DNA from: Aplectana chamaeleonis
Lineage: Eukaryota > Nematoda > Chromadorea > Rhabditida > Cosmocercidae
Assembly: GCA_029168955.1 (NCBI GenBank)
Contig: JAPDOI010001545.1
Location: forward strand, 1 to 64,000
Direction of reading: 5' to 3'
Length of the DNA: 64,000 nt
Below, piece after piece: positions 34,031 through 45,839 of the stretch. The notes beneath the pieces were generated by a model. It did not search any database. It was not told where the DNA came from and saw only the letters and a program-made list of their open reading frames with translations. A program made the position numbers and the translations under genes. Position 1 is the stretch's first letter, and each line of letters starts with the position of its first letter.

Positions 34031-35067
34031 TTGTCTGAGCGGTCTAAATCGCTCACAATAAGGCTAACCACACTATGGTGAGTGCCGGTATACAGCTTCG
34101 GGGTTCCGTTCGGCTCACAATGTCAAGACACATCTCTATTCATTTGATAGGTGATAAGTTCTTGTCAAAACTTATCTAAACAAGTGCACCTTGAACCCCA
34201 CTCACTTTCCGTACAACATCCGCACAATGCAACCACAGAAGTTCAAAAGCAGCATACACGCTCAAGATGACACCGATTTATGCCGTAAACCTAAGGTTTT
34301 GAGCTGGTAGAGAAGGAAGCCGACGAAAATAACAAACGAAAATGGGATGAAAGCAAAGTAATGACGAGTAATTTTTGTATCTGGATGAAGTCGACGAGTC
34401 ACTCACACGCTAGGGTAAAATAAGCTAGAGACAAAGTGGATTAGAAAATGAACCTTATCGACTCGTACGGCCTACACTAGAACGCTTACGTCATTGAAAG
34501 CATAAAAACTAGCCAAAGAGACCGTATCCGAGCAATCAATTTGGACGGCTTCGTATTGCAGAGGGGCATTATTAAAAAAGTGGCCGGAGACTGCATGCTT
34601 TTCCAGCTCAATCAAGCTCAGAGACGATCTTTTTGGCTGGCTTTGACGCTTCCCACGACATGCGCGTGCGTTTCATCAGCCTTACGACTCAGCTGAGATC
34701 CGAACATCTTCCGCGTGCATCTACAATACCGCTGCTATCCAAGGGTAAAGAACGAGCGAAAACGCCAAACAAGGGCAACTGAAGCTTCTTCCAACCGCAA
34801 GTCGCTTCGAAGTGCTCCGTTTTGATTTTTAAAAACGCTGAATTGTACAGCATGCCGTTCTCCAGTCAATCATGTAGAAATATTCCGCGAAATCCGTTAG
34901 GAAAATTAATTCCCAAGGTGAAATGCATTTCCATTTTGACATTGCTAGAGATCGAGTACGGTTGTTTTTCGCCGAACTTGTTCATTATCTTGTGAAGTCA
35001 TTATCATATTCATACCCAACTCCACCTTAAAAAGCTGTTTAATTGATAAATTTCTTACTGATATTAT
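34031..35067. other. Unassigned stretch
   Basis: No gene was recognised. Short phrases such as cagcatacacgctc (34,250) recur at 55,425 and hint at another dispersed element. Confidence 0.3.
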
Positions 35068-35069
35068 TA

Positions 35070-35948
35070 GGTTGTAACATAAGTCTTGGAAGATTTTTTA
35101 ATTTTTTTTACCTTTTCTGCTTCACACATTCAGTTCACAATATAATCACCATAACTATATACAACCTTACTCCATCTAATAGGCGAATCGCTGACTCCCT
35201 TTTCCCAGAACCCAGGAGTCTGTGCACCGAAGACGTCAGCGACTGCTAGAAATACATAATCAAGTTTAGAATATTTTTCTTGGCTAGGAACGATTTGAGA
35301 GGGAGGAACAAATGATAGTCAGAGGGAGCTAGATAAGGAGAGTAAGGTGGGTAAGGAACCGTATCTCAGCCGAGCTCCGTTAGTTTGGCCCGCGTGACAT
35401 GAGAGATGTGCGGTCGAGCGTTATCATGCAGCAGATGTACCGAAGTCTTTCTTAGCCGCTTTTCTACTACTGCTTTCTTAAACTTCTAAAGTTGCTCACT
35501 GTAAACTGTCGCGGTAACTTTCTGACCTTCCGATAGTAGCTCATAGAAAAGCATAACGCGGGAATCCCAGAAGCAACAATGAAGGTCACCTTCTTGGGAT
35601 GAAGGTCCGGTTTCGACTGATTTGGCGGTTGTTCTACTCGAGGAAACCAGAAGGCTCTGCGTGCGCCCGCGTCGTATAGTATCCAACTCTCATCTCCAGT
35701 CACCACATCCTCCAGAAAGTCCATCCTGTTGGAGCGGAAAAGAAAACTATTCTCAACTTGATGATTAATTTCTGGCAGTCGCTGACTTCTACGATGCACA
35801 GACTCCTGGGTTCTGGGAAAAGGGAATCAGCGACTTGCCTATTAGATGGAGTAAGGCTGTAGATAGGTATGGTGAATATATTGTGGATTTAATTTGTGAA
35901 GCAATAGAGGTGAAAAACTAAAAATCTTCCAAGACTTATGTTACAACC
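35070..35948 (-). mobile_element. mariner derivative with two 3' ends (879 bp)
   Basis: TA at 35,068-35,069 and 35,949-35,950 flank near-perfect ends: ggttgtaacataagtcttgg and its inverse. The centre, on the minus strand, is a mariner transposase fragment with FLEDVVTGDESWILYD, LLHDNARPHISH and PYSPYLAPSDYHLF (about 35,250-35,720). Both outer arms (35,148-35,226 and 35,797-35,885) encode the transposase C-terminus in opposite directions. The right arm on the plus strand reads FWEKGISDLPIRWSKAVDRY. The normal 5' end has been replaced by a second, inverted 3' end. It differs from the other two mariners in sequence. Confidence 0.8.
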
Positions 35949-35950
35949 TA

Positions 35951-36508
35951 ATACACAGTTAGATAGATTGTGGCACGGTGATCATTATGGTCTTTTCAAA
36001 ATTGAAAACAGAGCACTTTGAGGCGAGATGTGATCGAAAGACGCTTTAGTTGGCCACTTTGCCCATTTTTTACCCTTGGATAGTGGCGGTATTGTATGCT
36101 TCCTTCAAAGGACTTGCTTCAGAAGTATTGCATTGGTCAAGCCACGACCCTTCATCGAATTTCACATATTTTATGCGTTGGGCACACATCAGGGTGAAGC
36201 GAAATAAGATTAAGAAATTTCGGAAACCATGTTTCGGGTTTTGCTCCTACTGTTTTTTCTCGGACTTCGAAAATCGTATGCGAAACGCCCGAAAACGCGG
36301 AACTGCGAGTCTTGGAACGCGAACCGAGGAAATCCGCTAATCATTATGTCCATGCACGGTTGACTTTTTCGGATGTAGTGCAGTTACCGTCGTCGGTTGC
36401 AATATGTATGGAATGGATATGGATAGAAAGGCGACCTGTCGGAAGAAGAGGCGAACGTTCCGGACCAACAAATCTAAAACCCCAGAAAAAAAGACACTTC
36501 GGGGAGAT
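35951..36508. other. Unassigned stretch with a degenerate hAT-MITE-like piece
   Basis: 36,195-36,340 (gaaatttcggaaaccatgtt..gaaatccgct) resembles the interior and end of the element at 31,424-31,728. No target duplication remains. Nothing else was recognised. Confidence 0.35.
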
Positions 36509-36511
36509 GTA

Positions 36512-37735
36512 CCAGATTGTACAATAATTCTTGTTCGAAAATTTTCAAAATTCTATAATTTTCCTTAGAGGTGTTATAATATCAGGCAAGTGTAAGAATC
36601 TTCTAGGAGGTTCTCCAAAGTTCCCCGCTAGAGGTATATAAGGCGCAGTCGCGCGTCTAGCTACCAGTAGAAGCTAAAATGGACTAAGGTCTAATTCGTG
36701 CGTTCGTGTACTACGAGCGGCTGCTGGGCAACGACACGGGCAACGCGGTCGCCAACATCTGCAGAGCGTTCAAAAAGGATGCAGTGTCCCAACGCACAGT
36801 CAGCCGCTGGTTCAATCGTTTCGAGAGCGGCGACACGAGCCTCGAGGACAGGGGGGCCAGCGGGAGGCCTTCTACGGTGGATGATGGCGAAGTCCGTCGC
36901 TGTGTCAAGGAGAAGTCGGAAGGCACCACCCGTTAACTGGCGTCGACGCTCGGCTGCAGCAAGTCCACCATCCACAATCGACTCAACTTACTCGGCTACC
37001 ACAAAGTTCTGGGCCCGTTGGATCCCCACCGTCTGACGGACGCCAACAAGAAGAGCCGCGTGGCCGTCTGCCAGTCCCTCCTCCTTCGTCCGCATCGCAA
37101 GGAGTTTCTCGAGGACCTGCTCAGTGGGGATGAGAGCTGGGTCCTCTACGACAACGTCGCACGCGCGGAGAAGAGCCGCCGACGACGCCGACCTGCACCC
37201 GCTGAAGATCATGCTCTGCTGCTGGTGGGACACCAAGGGCATGCTGTACTTCGAGCTGCTCCCGCAAGGCAGAACGGTCACCGCCTACATCTACACCGAT
37301 CAGCTCGAGAAACTAGCCGCCGCCATCCGAGAAAAGCGTCCCCGACGGAGCTCGGTCCATCTGCTGCACGACAACGCGCGCCCCCACGTGGCGAAGGAGA
37401 CCCAGCAGAAGTTGGCGACGCTCGGCTGGGAGACGGTTGCTCATCCACCGTATTCTCCGGACCTCGCCCCCTCCGACTACCTTTTGTTCCTCCCGCTGAA
37501 GCACCATTTGGCCGAAAGAAAATTCACCAACTACGACAACCTCAAGTCCGACATCGCCGACTTCTTCGAGTCGCAGCCCCCGGAGTTCTGGGCGAAGGGC
37601 ATCGGCGACCTGCCCAATCGATGGGCCACTGTTGTGGATAACTGTGGTGGTTATATTGTTGATTATTGTTTTTCAATAAAGTTGAAAAAAATTAAAGAGG
37701 GTTAAATTTCGGACAAGAATTATTGCACAACCTGG
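36512..37735 (+). mobile_element. mariner transposon, copy 2 (1,224 bp, TA target duplication)
   Basis: TA at 36,510-36,511 and 37,736-37,737. The terminal repeats are ccagattgtacaataattct and the complement of ccaggttgtgcaataattct. It is closely related to the 15,201 copy over its full length, with an extra block of about 50 bp near 36,560-36,625 in the 5' leader. Confidence 0.9.
36679..37705 (+). pseudogene. mariner transposase (DD34D), copy 2, inactivated
   Basis: The ATG at 36,679 is followed two codons later by TAA (atg gac taa). The frame continues through TVSRWFNRFESGD to a second TAA at 36,934-36,936, the same codon as in copy 1. SGDESWVLYDN gives the first catalytic Asp. A deletion relative to copy 1 near 37,157 shifts the frame. 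The C-terminal half (37,124-37,705) is intact, with LLHDNARPHVAKE and PYSPDLAPSDYLLF and the 34-residue spacing, and ends VDNCGGYIVDYCF. Better preserved than copy 1 in the catalytic half, but still not translatable as one protein. Confidence 0.85.
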
Positions 37736-37737
37736 TA

Positions 37738-38540
37738 TATCGCTGCAGTAATGTGTTAAGAAACACAAAATGTGTTATATAGGCCCAGTGGAACAGGAAA
37801 TAAGTTGGGCGAAAAAAAAAACTGGTGAAAGTCGCAAATTTTTGTAGCCAACACAATACATGAGGTTTTCCAATTTTCTGGGTGAACATCGTCGTTTCAA
37901 AAATTCCGAGATTTGGACTTCTCGAAACGTTCTGAGAATTTCGTCACCAGTCATGATTCACAAATCTGGCCCAGATTTCTGAGCCTTTTCGCGAGCTTGA
38001 ATCGTACAGCGCGTCAAAAGAAAAGAAATTATGTCAGCGGCCTTTAATTGCTTCCATCGTATATTTCGAAATGAAAAAAGACCTAGCCAGGAGTGCTAGA
38101 TGACCGACTTCTGAACCATTTCAGGCTATTCTAACTTAAACAGGATGCCACTATGACGAAAAAAATTGGGATCAACACAGATTCCAGGCTGAACACAAAA
38201 AAAAACTTTGTGCTATTTTCAGCGCCCACAGTCCATTGGAGACCGCTCCAAAGTCACTCCTTACATGCAGAAATCTCTCGCTGAGCTCTACCAGCTAAAA
38301 GAAACAAGTCTGATCTCTGTTGGTGAGTGTTTATGTAGGACCAGGAGTTAACATGGAGGTAATGCAAAGATAGTTTGGTTTGCTTCAATTATGAATTTCT
38401 TGATTTCGTTGAAAAATATTGATTTCTTTTTTACAATAGTTTCACAAGTATGATTTGCTTCAAACTTCTTTTTTTAGTCAATCTGGATGTATATTATTTA
38501 CTTCCATGTTTCCGTTCATTGTTTATGATTAACAAATTGA
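37738..38540 (+). other. Mostly unassigned stretch, contains one possible exon
   Basis: Apart from the possible exon at 38,221-38,321, no feature was recognised in this AT-rich sequence. Confidence 0.3.
38221..38321 (+). CDS. Possible isolated exon of an unidentified gene
   Basis: A good acceptor (gctattttcag) and donor (gttg|gtgagtg) bracket about 100 bases with an uninterrupted, well-composed frame. It reads RPQSIGDRSKVTPYMQKSLA and then ELYQLKETSLISV. No partner exon was recognised on either side and I cannot name the family. It could be a real exon of a gene with large, transposon-filled introns, or a remnant. Confidence 0.3.
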
Positions 38541-39026
38541 AGGCAGTGTTCACGATGATTTTCGTTCCCGAGCTTTCCACTCAAAACAGAGCGTTGGCCA
38601 CCGAGTGTTACAGAAATTACGAAGAAACGGCGAGAAACGCACTAAAACGTCATATTTCAATGACATTTATCTCTGGCCTGGACTAGTTGTCCAGTTGTAT
38701 GAACATGTTCACGGTGGTTGTCATCGGTGAAAAATGGGATCAGTCGAAAATGGAAGAATATTCCAGGCAAAATAGTATAGGTAGGGTCCGAAGAAGACAA
38801 CGGAGCAACAGAAAGCAAATAATTGTAAAGGACGGGCCCACAAATGATTTCATTGTCACAACGAACAGTTCCTGTGAGAGTAAAGAAGTGGGGTGAGAGT
38901 AAAGGATTTCGTGACCTTCTGGTGCGTTTTTCTCGATTCCTTCGTCATTTATGTTCTACCCGGGGGCCAAACAATCGATTTAGCTATTAATCTCAGAATC
39001 GAAGATTATCGTGAACACTGCCTTTA
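38541..39026. mobile_element. TIR element (AAGGCAGTGTTCACG family, about 486 bp)
   Basis: The left end aaggcagtgttcacgatgat is inverted at the right (gattatcgtgaacactgcctt). A partial copy of the right half lies at 7,795-7,905. The interior frames are not conserved. Confidence 0.75.
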
Positions 39027-39239
39027 AGGATAAGGATAAATGATAGGATGTGCACAAACTAGAAAAATTAACGTTTTTGTAAAACCTTACCTTCTTCACA
39101 GGACTCGGCACAGTCTCGTTCAATAGTCACAAAGAAGCCGTTCAGATTGGTTACCGTCGACTGAAGACAGAAATGTGTCAGCGGGGAGAAAAGAATTAAC
39201 CCTTAAAAATTGCATCCTCCGGAGTCCTAGTAGGACGAT

Positions 39240-39905
39240 TATTGGAAAAACCAAATAATTTTCGTTTTCTGATGAATCAAGCCTACCAAAAATCACGTAT
39301 TCTGATTTTCTTAATGAAATGAATATCCAAATTTGAAAAATTTGGTTCCCTGAATAAATCGAATACTCGATTTCTCTGAAAATCCGAAAGTAAAAAAACC
39401 GAGGATTTTCGTCCTCTAAATTTTACAAATCTTTCGGAGTCAAAAAACGTGGTTCCCTGGTCAAATTCAAAACTCGACTTTTCAAAAATTCAAAAAAATC
39501 ATTGCAACATGTATTGCATTGATGAAGACATCCGTATACATCCTCATGTGGTATAGTACACATAATATTTTTACATTTGCGGTTTTTTTTTGAATATTCG
39601 ACAATTCGAATAATTTGTAATTTTTAAGTTTTCGGGTATTCGACTTTACCAATAATTCAGGATTTCGAACTTTCTGAGTATTCGGTTTTTCGGATAATTC
39701 AGACATTGGCATTTGTCGATTAATCGGTTATTCGAATCATTCAAAATTTTGAACTTTTCCAATTTTCGGTTTTTCGAACAGTTCGCGAATTGGCCTTTTT
39801 GAAATATTTGAATTTTCGAATTATTTGGGGATTCGCCTTTTTCGAATATGAGACTTTTCGAGTGATCCGAGGTCGACTTTTTCAGTCGAATAATTTTTCG
39901 AATCA
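39240..39905. repeat. AT-rich TTCGAA-type degenerate repeat
   Basis: Hundreds of bases built from variants of attcg, ttcgaa, ggtttttcg and tttgaa. Same character as 342-740. No clear unit length or ends. Confidence 0.5.
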
Positions 39906-40845
39906 TTCGCTTCGGTCAAGATATAGTACACATATACAACCGGATTAAACGTACCGTGCAGAACTTCTCGTTACTTGCGCATTCTCGTCTCATGTCGATT
40001 CTGGAGCCGAATTTCAGATGATTCATACAGTCCGGATTCTGATTCAAACCGTCCATTTGGTCCTTCTTCTTTCGTGAATGCATGCAAAAATTGCACTGCA
40101 GGCCGTTAATCTGTTCAGAAGGAGAAATTCAATGTCTACAACGTTCAATAATTTGGACAAGTTTGTTATTCCACCCAATAAGTTTCGGGTCAAAGGCAGA
40201 AACGTTGCAGTGAAAGTGTGGAGTATCATTCAACTCACCTGGTTTGGAAAACAAAGCAGAAGAACAGAGAATAGCGCTTCAAAACGCATGACCGCCAAAA
40301 TGCCGCCAGAAGGGCCGGAAACAGAGTTGGCTGCCTTCAATAGGTCATTGTGCGATCATAATTATGGAGCTTCTAGCAGCCTTTGCATTCGAGTAGTAAA
40401 AAAGTAGTTAACTTATAGCAGTCATGCAAAGGATAATTAAGTTCCAAAAGAATTCATCAATGTTTAGGCATAATCGAGTTATGACTTACGGTGTGAGAAA
40501 AAAAAAGAAAAAAAATTGATTTTGCAAACTATTGATAAACGTGAAACGCATTAAGGTTTTCCGAGAGAAATATTTAATTGCCAAGAATCTAGTGGGAAAG
40601 GCTAGAAGAAAGCTATCCTCACATGATGAGTTCACTTCCGGATTCCAGAAGCTAGCTGAAAACACAGCAGTACTTGGCAGGTAGTACTACACTTGCCGGA
40701 TGAGGGAAAATCTGGTTGCTTACAGTTCAAATCGGAGCGAAATTCCGGTATGCATCTACGGAGAGCCGCTGTTGCGACAAGCGCGCCAAAATCGTGCTGG
40801 AAACGCGAGGTCCCGATCTTCTCATTGCTCTCGGAGAAGTCGCTG
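39906..40845. other. Unassigned stretch
   Basis: The frame at 40,078-40,407 on the plus strand is open for 109 codons but has no recognisable motif or splice context. Nothing else is supported. Confidence 0.3.
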
Positions 40846-40849
40846 CTGC

Positions 40850-41400
40850 AGCTTCGCGATAGTGCCGCTTCGGCACCTACCGGCACCAAAGCGGCACTAT
40901 TGCGGAGCCGCGGCGGCACTACCGCGGAGACGCGGTAGTGCCGCCGCGGCTCCGTGAGAGTATCTCATATGAAGTTATCTAAGAATTATAATACAACTAA
41001 AGGGGGCTAAGAACGGAAATTCGCAATTGCGGTTGTTAGGTCCTCTGTCTGACAAGGACAGAGGTTAACGTCGTATCCGCGATCTAGGAAATACGGGATA
41101 TACTTCAATTTTGAGTGGTTGAACCGGCGACACTTTCGTTTCACCACACAGGGCAGTTCATCGTACTCCACGCGGCTTCGCTGCTGCATCCTCGCGGAGC
41201 CGGCGCGCTTCTAACGCGGACCGCTGCGGTACTATTGCGGCGATATCGATGCCCAAGACACGGCAACACAATCGTCTGATCACGGGGCCGCTGCGGTAAT
41301 ATCGCGGAACTATCTCGGCACAGTCTAGGGTAGCAGTGCTTCCCCGGCACTGACGCGGCAAATTTTGTCAGAGAACTGCAGCGGCTGTACGAAACTGCGG
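40850..41400. repeat. GC-rich palindromic repeat cluster
   Basis: Repeated agtgccgc/gcggcact and cgcggagccg units, with a perfect hairpin at 40,903-40,954 (24-bp arms, loop gaga). 41,160-41,350 continues with cgcggagccg and gcggtactattgcgg. The same vocabulary appears in 12,080-12,190 and 13,180-13,290 (gcggtgccgcagcggcac). Confidence 0.6.
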
Positions 41401-41492
41401 ACCGGATTAGGGCAGTAACTCTTCAAATTTAGCCGCAACCCGAACTGACTTGGATATCCGACATTTCGGTTGAACAAGTTCAGTCGACGCTA

Positions 41493-41653
41493 TAGTTAGG
41501 TCCGTGGCCTGTGTCCTCAAGAAAAAACGTTTTAAACCAAACCGCGGCTGGCGCCACGATTCAATTCTCAGAGATTGAGATTTAAACCGCCACGCCAGCC
41601 GCGGTTTGAATTTACACGTTACTTCTTGAGGACACAGGCCACGGACCTAACCA
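41493..41653. mobile_element. TA-flanked palindromic MITE (161 bp)
   Basis: The ends tagttaggtccgtggcctgt and the complement tggttaggtccgtggcctgt are nearly perfect for more than 30 bp; a second inner pair is caaaccgcggctggcg/cgccagccgcggtttg. TA lies at 41,491-41,492 and 41,654-41,655. Confidence 0.85.
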
Positions 41654-41875
41654 TAGTTTGTTCGTCGGTTCTGTGTGTGGCCGATTAGTCTGCGTCTATG
41701 CGGGTCAATGCATGAGTTGCATGCGGCGCACTTTCTTTTTGCCAGTTCTGCACGGTGGGTTTGCCAGGTCCAACGAGCGAATCCGCATCGATCATTCCTT
41801 GAATAAATGAATAATTTTTATGTCGCATTTTTAAAAATCCTTGGTTGCACGAATATTTTAGGTGATGACTTCTAA

Positions 41876-42306
41876 GGCCCATTCATATGAAGCAGGTCGC
41901 TTTGATTTGAAGTCGAAGCGAACAACAATACTGCCACGATCTGAAATCGCTGAACGATGCAGTTTGAAATCGCTTCGTCCAGCGACCCCAAATCGTCGAG
42001 CTACTAAGGATCGCCCTTGGGGACGCAATTCAACGTAAAAAATAAAGGAGATTCGCGAACAACGTCGCGAGATTGAGTGAGGAGTCTGCAATTTGGCGCG
42101 AAGTAATCTCCGTCTCGACGAAAGATTACGGCCTAGTCGCTTCGACCAGCTATGGAATACCCCAGTCGCTCGCCGATGGCGACTGAAACTGCAAACTGTT
42201 CCAACGCGTTGCGACTTAGTGCAAAATCTGTTGACGCGACGGGTTCTGTAACTGTTGGCAGTGAAGCGACTAGTCGAAGCGACCAGCAATGACTCTGACT
42301 TGAGAC
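41876..42306. repeat. Probable degenerate fold-back repeat
   Basis: gaagcgacc/ggtcgcttc-type words recur throughout (ggtcgctttg at 41,896; gtcgcttcgaccag at 42,134; gaagcgaccagc at 42,276) in both orientations. The 143-codon minus-strand frame here is Arg/Ser-rich and looks like a by-product. Ends uncertain. Confidence 0.4.
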
Positions 42307-42396
42307 TTCTGGATGATATTTTTAGCTAATTTTTACAAAACTTACTGATTGAATGATTTTTTAGGTATTATTTTCAAGATTCATTGATTGAGTTTA

Positions 42397-42520
42397 GGCC
42401 GGGATCACACTTCCAGCGACGACCGACGCGACGCCATGTTTACCATCAATATTGACCGAAAATCGATATGCCCGACATGCACTGTCGCTTTCGCTGGTGG
42501 CGGGAAGTATGATCCCGGCC
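42397..42520. mobile_element. TA-flanked MITE (124 bp)
   Basis: The ends ggccgggatcacacttcc and ggaagtatgatcccggcc are inverted, with TA at 42,395-42,396 and 42,521-42,522. Non-coding. Confidence 0.8.
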
Positions 42521-43487
42521 TAACACTTTGGATGACGACTTTTAAGAATTACGAATGCTACTTCCAACAATCATTCAAAAAAAATACTGAATAAAAGTTT
42601 CTTTGGGCCTTATATCGACAGTTGCGATGCCGAGATTTATCGAAAGTCGCACATGCTTACTGGTTTTTTTCTCGAATTCGGGGAATTTGGTAGGCATCTA
42701 TTTCGAATACTCCTCTTCTAACTTTTCCGAATGGATTTTCCTGAATATCATGGTGACGGCCAGGGCTGGGCACACGTCCCGGCATGGCGATTCTGAATAT
42801 GCACCCCCCCTTAGCTCGGTAATTTTTAGGCACCCCCTTTTGGGAAATCGAAATCGGCTGTTTTCCAAATAGTTGGACAACCATGATCTTGACTTCCTGA
42901 TTTTGATAAACAAGAATATAAAAAAAGCACTGAATAGAGAAAATTCCGAAAATGGCCACAAAAAGGGTAATGTAATTTCTGAACTTCAAAACAACCCCAT
43001 GAGGAAAATTTGTAACTAAAACGGTAAGATAATACAAAAGATGAAACATTTTCAATACAAAACAATTGAACAATTACCAACAACAGAACTACTACTATTG
43101 CGATAATTAATGTTTCCTGTCGAATGTTTTCATAAACCTACGAAGGATTAGTTAATCCGTGTTTGATTGTTCTGATGTGGAAGTCAGAACTATTTTGTGT
43201 TGGAACAATGTTAGGATTCATGTGATCCGTAGGGAGTAGAAAACCCGAGTTTTAGCCTCCTAGAATGCCGCTATCCCTAAAAAAATCGGCTTGCCGTGTG
43301 ATACGGTTTCAGTACGCAGCTACACAGCGCACACGGGAATGGACGCGCACTTAATATTAATAAAAAATGTATTTTATTACAGAGCAGGGAGGAGAAAAGG
43401 ATTGAAACCAAAGGAAATGGAAGATGATGAAAGTTGTCTATTCTAGATGTACCCATTTTAGAAATTTAATGTAAATAAACAAAGTTA

Positions 43488-43862
43488 GAGCGGGTGAAAA
43501 TATTTAGCCGTGACAAGGTTCATTCAAACGAACCTAGTTGATCAAAACTAGCATTAAACTGAGAGCAAAGGGTATTGTTAGAAAGAGGAGAATCTGGAAA
43601 ACATTTTAGCATCAATGGGACCGGTTTTTAATGTGATTTAAGGACCTCAAATCTCGTCCCGGTTTTACCCCGAAAACCGGGACAAAACCGGGACGAGTTT
43701 TAAGGTCCTCAAATCACATTGAATATGAAAACTATTGCTATTAAAATGTTTGCCAGATTCTCCTCTTTCTCGCAATGCTCTTAGTTCTCATGTTTGTGGG
43801 TGTTTTTAATCAACTAGGTTCATTTGAATGAACCTTATCACGTCGAAAAATTCACTCCGCTC
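43488..43862. mobile_element. TA-flanked palindromic MITE (375 bp) at the LINE 3' border
   Basis: The arms gagcgggtgaaaatatttag and gagcggagtgaatttttcga (complement of the right end) continue with caaggttcattcaaacgaac. The centre is also palindromic (gtcccggttttac.. / ..aaaaccgggacgag). TA lies at 43,486-43,487 and 43,863-43,864. Confidence 0.8.
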
Positions 43863-44085
43863 TATTTTGATTTGATTTGATTTGATTTATTACACGGTAG
43901 AACCGTGTGATAGACAAACAACAAAACGAAACACCTAAACGGCAACTGAAAAAGATCAAAGATAGAGGACAATAATAAAGCAGATCGATAAACTGACTAC
44001 GAGGCAACACCGGCACCATGAAGGGATGAGATCTTACAAGCATCGCTCCTGGGAGAACAGATAAATCTCAAGCGCCTTTTTGAAT

Positions 44086-45720
44086 TCAGTGAACTTCCCA
44101 ACTACCAAGCCTGACCGAAGTAATTTGTTGAATCCAGACCCCGCCTATTGACAAAAAGTGCTGTCTTACATTCCGCCTGGCCCCAACGAGGCCCAATTTC
44201 ACCGGCGCTCCCCTGGTGGTTGACGATCTCAGGTTGAACAGCCGGCTAGCCTTGATACCAGCACTCCCATGAATGATTTTATACATCATTATCATATCAA
44301 ACCTTCTTCTCCTGTGCTCTAGAGTGGTTAGGCCCAATTTAGCGTTCCTGGTGACATGACACACGTTGCGATTAGTCTGAAACCACGATGTCCTGAAGTA
44401 AACTCTACGTGTGAAAGTATTCTGGACTTTCTCCAGCGCATCGATGGATCCCTTTTTGTATGGATTGAATACCACCGTGCCATACTCCATAAGTGGACGT
44501 ATGTACGTTTTATACACCTCAGTCAGGACATTTGCGTTAGTAGTTGAAAGTGCTCGAAACGCGCTGTGCATCATCCTGTTGGCCATGGACGCGACCTGGA
44601 GGCAGTGATCATCGAAACTAAGATCATCCTTGACAAGAAAACCAAGGTCCTTAATCTCGCTGACCTCGCTCAACTGCACACCGTCAATAGTATAGAAGCC
44701 ATTAACTCGCCTGTACCAGTCTTCATCACCTTAGTTTTTCGCTGGAAAGCGGCAATTTCCATTCAGACGACCATTTGGCTACATCATTAAGGGCTTTTTG
44801 CAAACACTCTGAATCTTCCCTGGTCCGAATAGGATTATACAACTTAAAGTCGTCAGCGAATGCCGAACAGCAAACGTTGTTCAAGGATATAATCGAGGAA
44901 GCTCATACGTATAAATATTGAGAAAGAGAATAGGTGAAAGCACTCCACCCTAGGGGAACACCACTAAGGACTGCAAAGGAGAGGAAAACGTACTGTTAAG
45001 CCGGACTCCGAAAAGTTCTGCCCGTGAGAAAAGCACAGAATCCAAGCCATTATACGCGGATGGATACCCACTATTTCTAGTTTGTTTTACTAATTTGCGA
45101 TGAAACTCTGTCAAACGCCTTGGAAAAATCGAGGTAAATAACATCCACACCAGCATCATTGTCCAGCGCACTGGAGTCCAGTCTTCCAAGTGATTGCAGC
45201 ATCGCCGAAATTGTGGATTTACCCTTTTTAGAAACCATGTTGGTGCTCCAGAGATGATGGAGTGCTCCTCCCAGATGAGTCATAATTCTTTTCTTCAATA
45301 CTTTTTCAAAAGTCTTGCAAAAATAGATGTATGATACTGATGAGGCTACGAGTAATTGTTGGGATCAGAAAATGGCTTCTTCTTTGGTATAGAGAGTAAC
45401 AAAGGATGTACGCCATCTACTCAGGAACATCTCCACGCATAAAACTCAGGTTGAAAATGTGTGCGAGGCAGGCTAACTATGATATCAATCACACTTTTTA
45501 ATGAAACATGCAATGGTATGTGATCCGACGTGTCAGAAGAACGAATTAGAGCCATTTGGCTAATAGCTCCGACAATTCCCCGGGGTGAAGAACCATACAG
45601 AGTCAGGCATAACAGGAAAAAGAGAAGGACTAACACTCTCATCCAAGTCCCAGTATCCTCAAAGGAATGATTCCTTAAACATATTTGCCAGAAGTTGAAC
45701 TTTTTGGCCATCTTCTACTG
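44086..45720 (-). pseudogene. CR1-like reverse transcriptase (ORF2, C-terminal part)
   Basis: On the minus strand, GVDVIYLDFSKAFDRVSS (about 45,105-45,160) holds the first catalytic Asp and AFADDFKLYNPI (about 44,825-44,860) the Asp pair. The C-terminal thumb and tail are intact in one 197-codon frame (44,086-44,679) with EIKDLGFLVKDDLSFDDHC, TYIRPLMEYGTVVFNPYKKG and LGLTTLEHRRRRFDM. Frame changes occur near 45,080, 44,900 and 44,700. It would copy element RNA at nicked target DNA. Confidence 0.85.
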
Positions 45721-45839
45721 CACTGGAACCATCCTCTCTCAAGACATCCCACCTGAGATTTATTTTGAGTTTTCAGAATTAGTAATCTGTAGAATGAATT
45801 TTTATTTTAGACTCGATAACTTTCCTTTCCTTATTACTA

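Noticed and set aside
37018..37641. 207-codon frame inside the second mariner as a separate gene
   Set aside because: A shifted reading of the transposase region; the transposase motifs are in the frame at 37,124-37,705.
41858..42289. 143-codon minus-strand gene
   Set aside because: Arg/Ser-rich translation of a repeat with gaagcgacc words in both orientations; no homology recognised.
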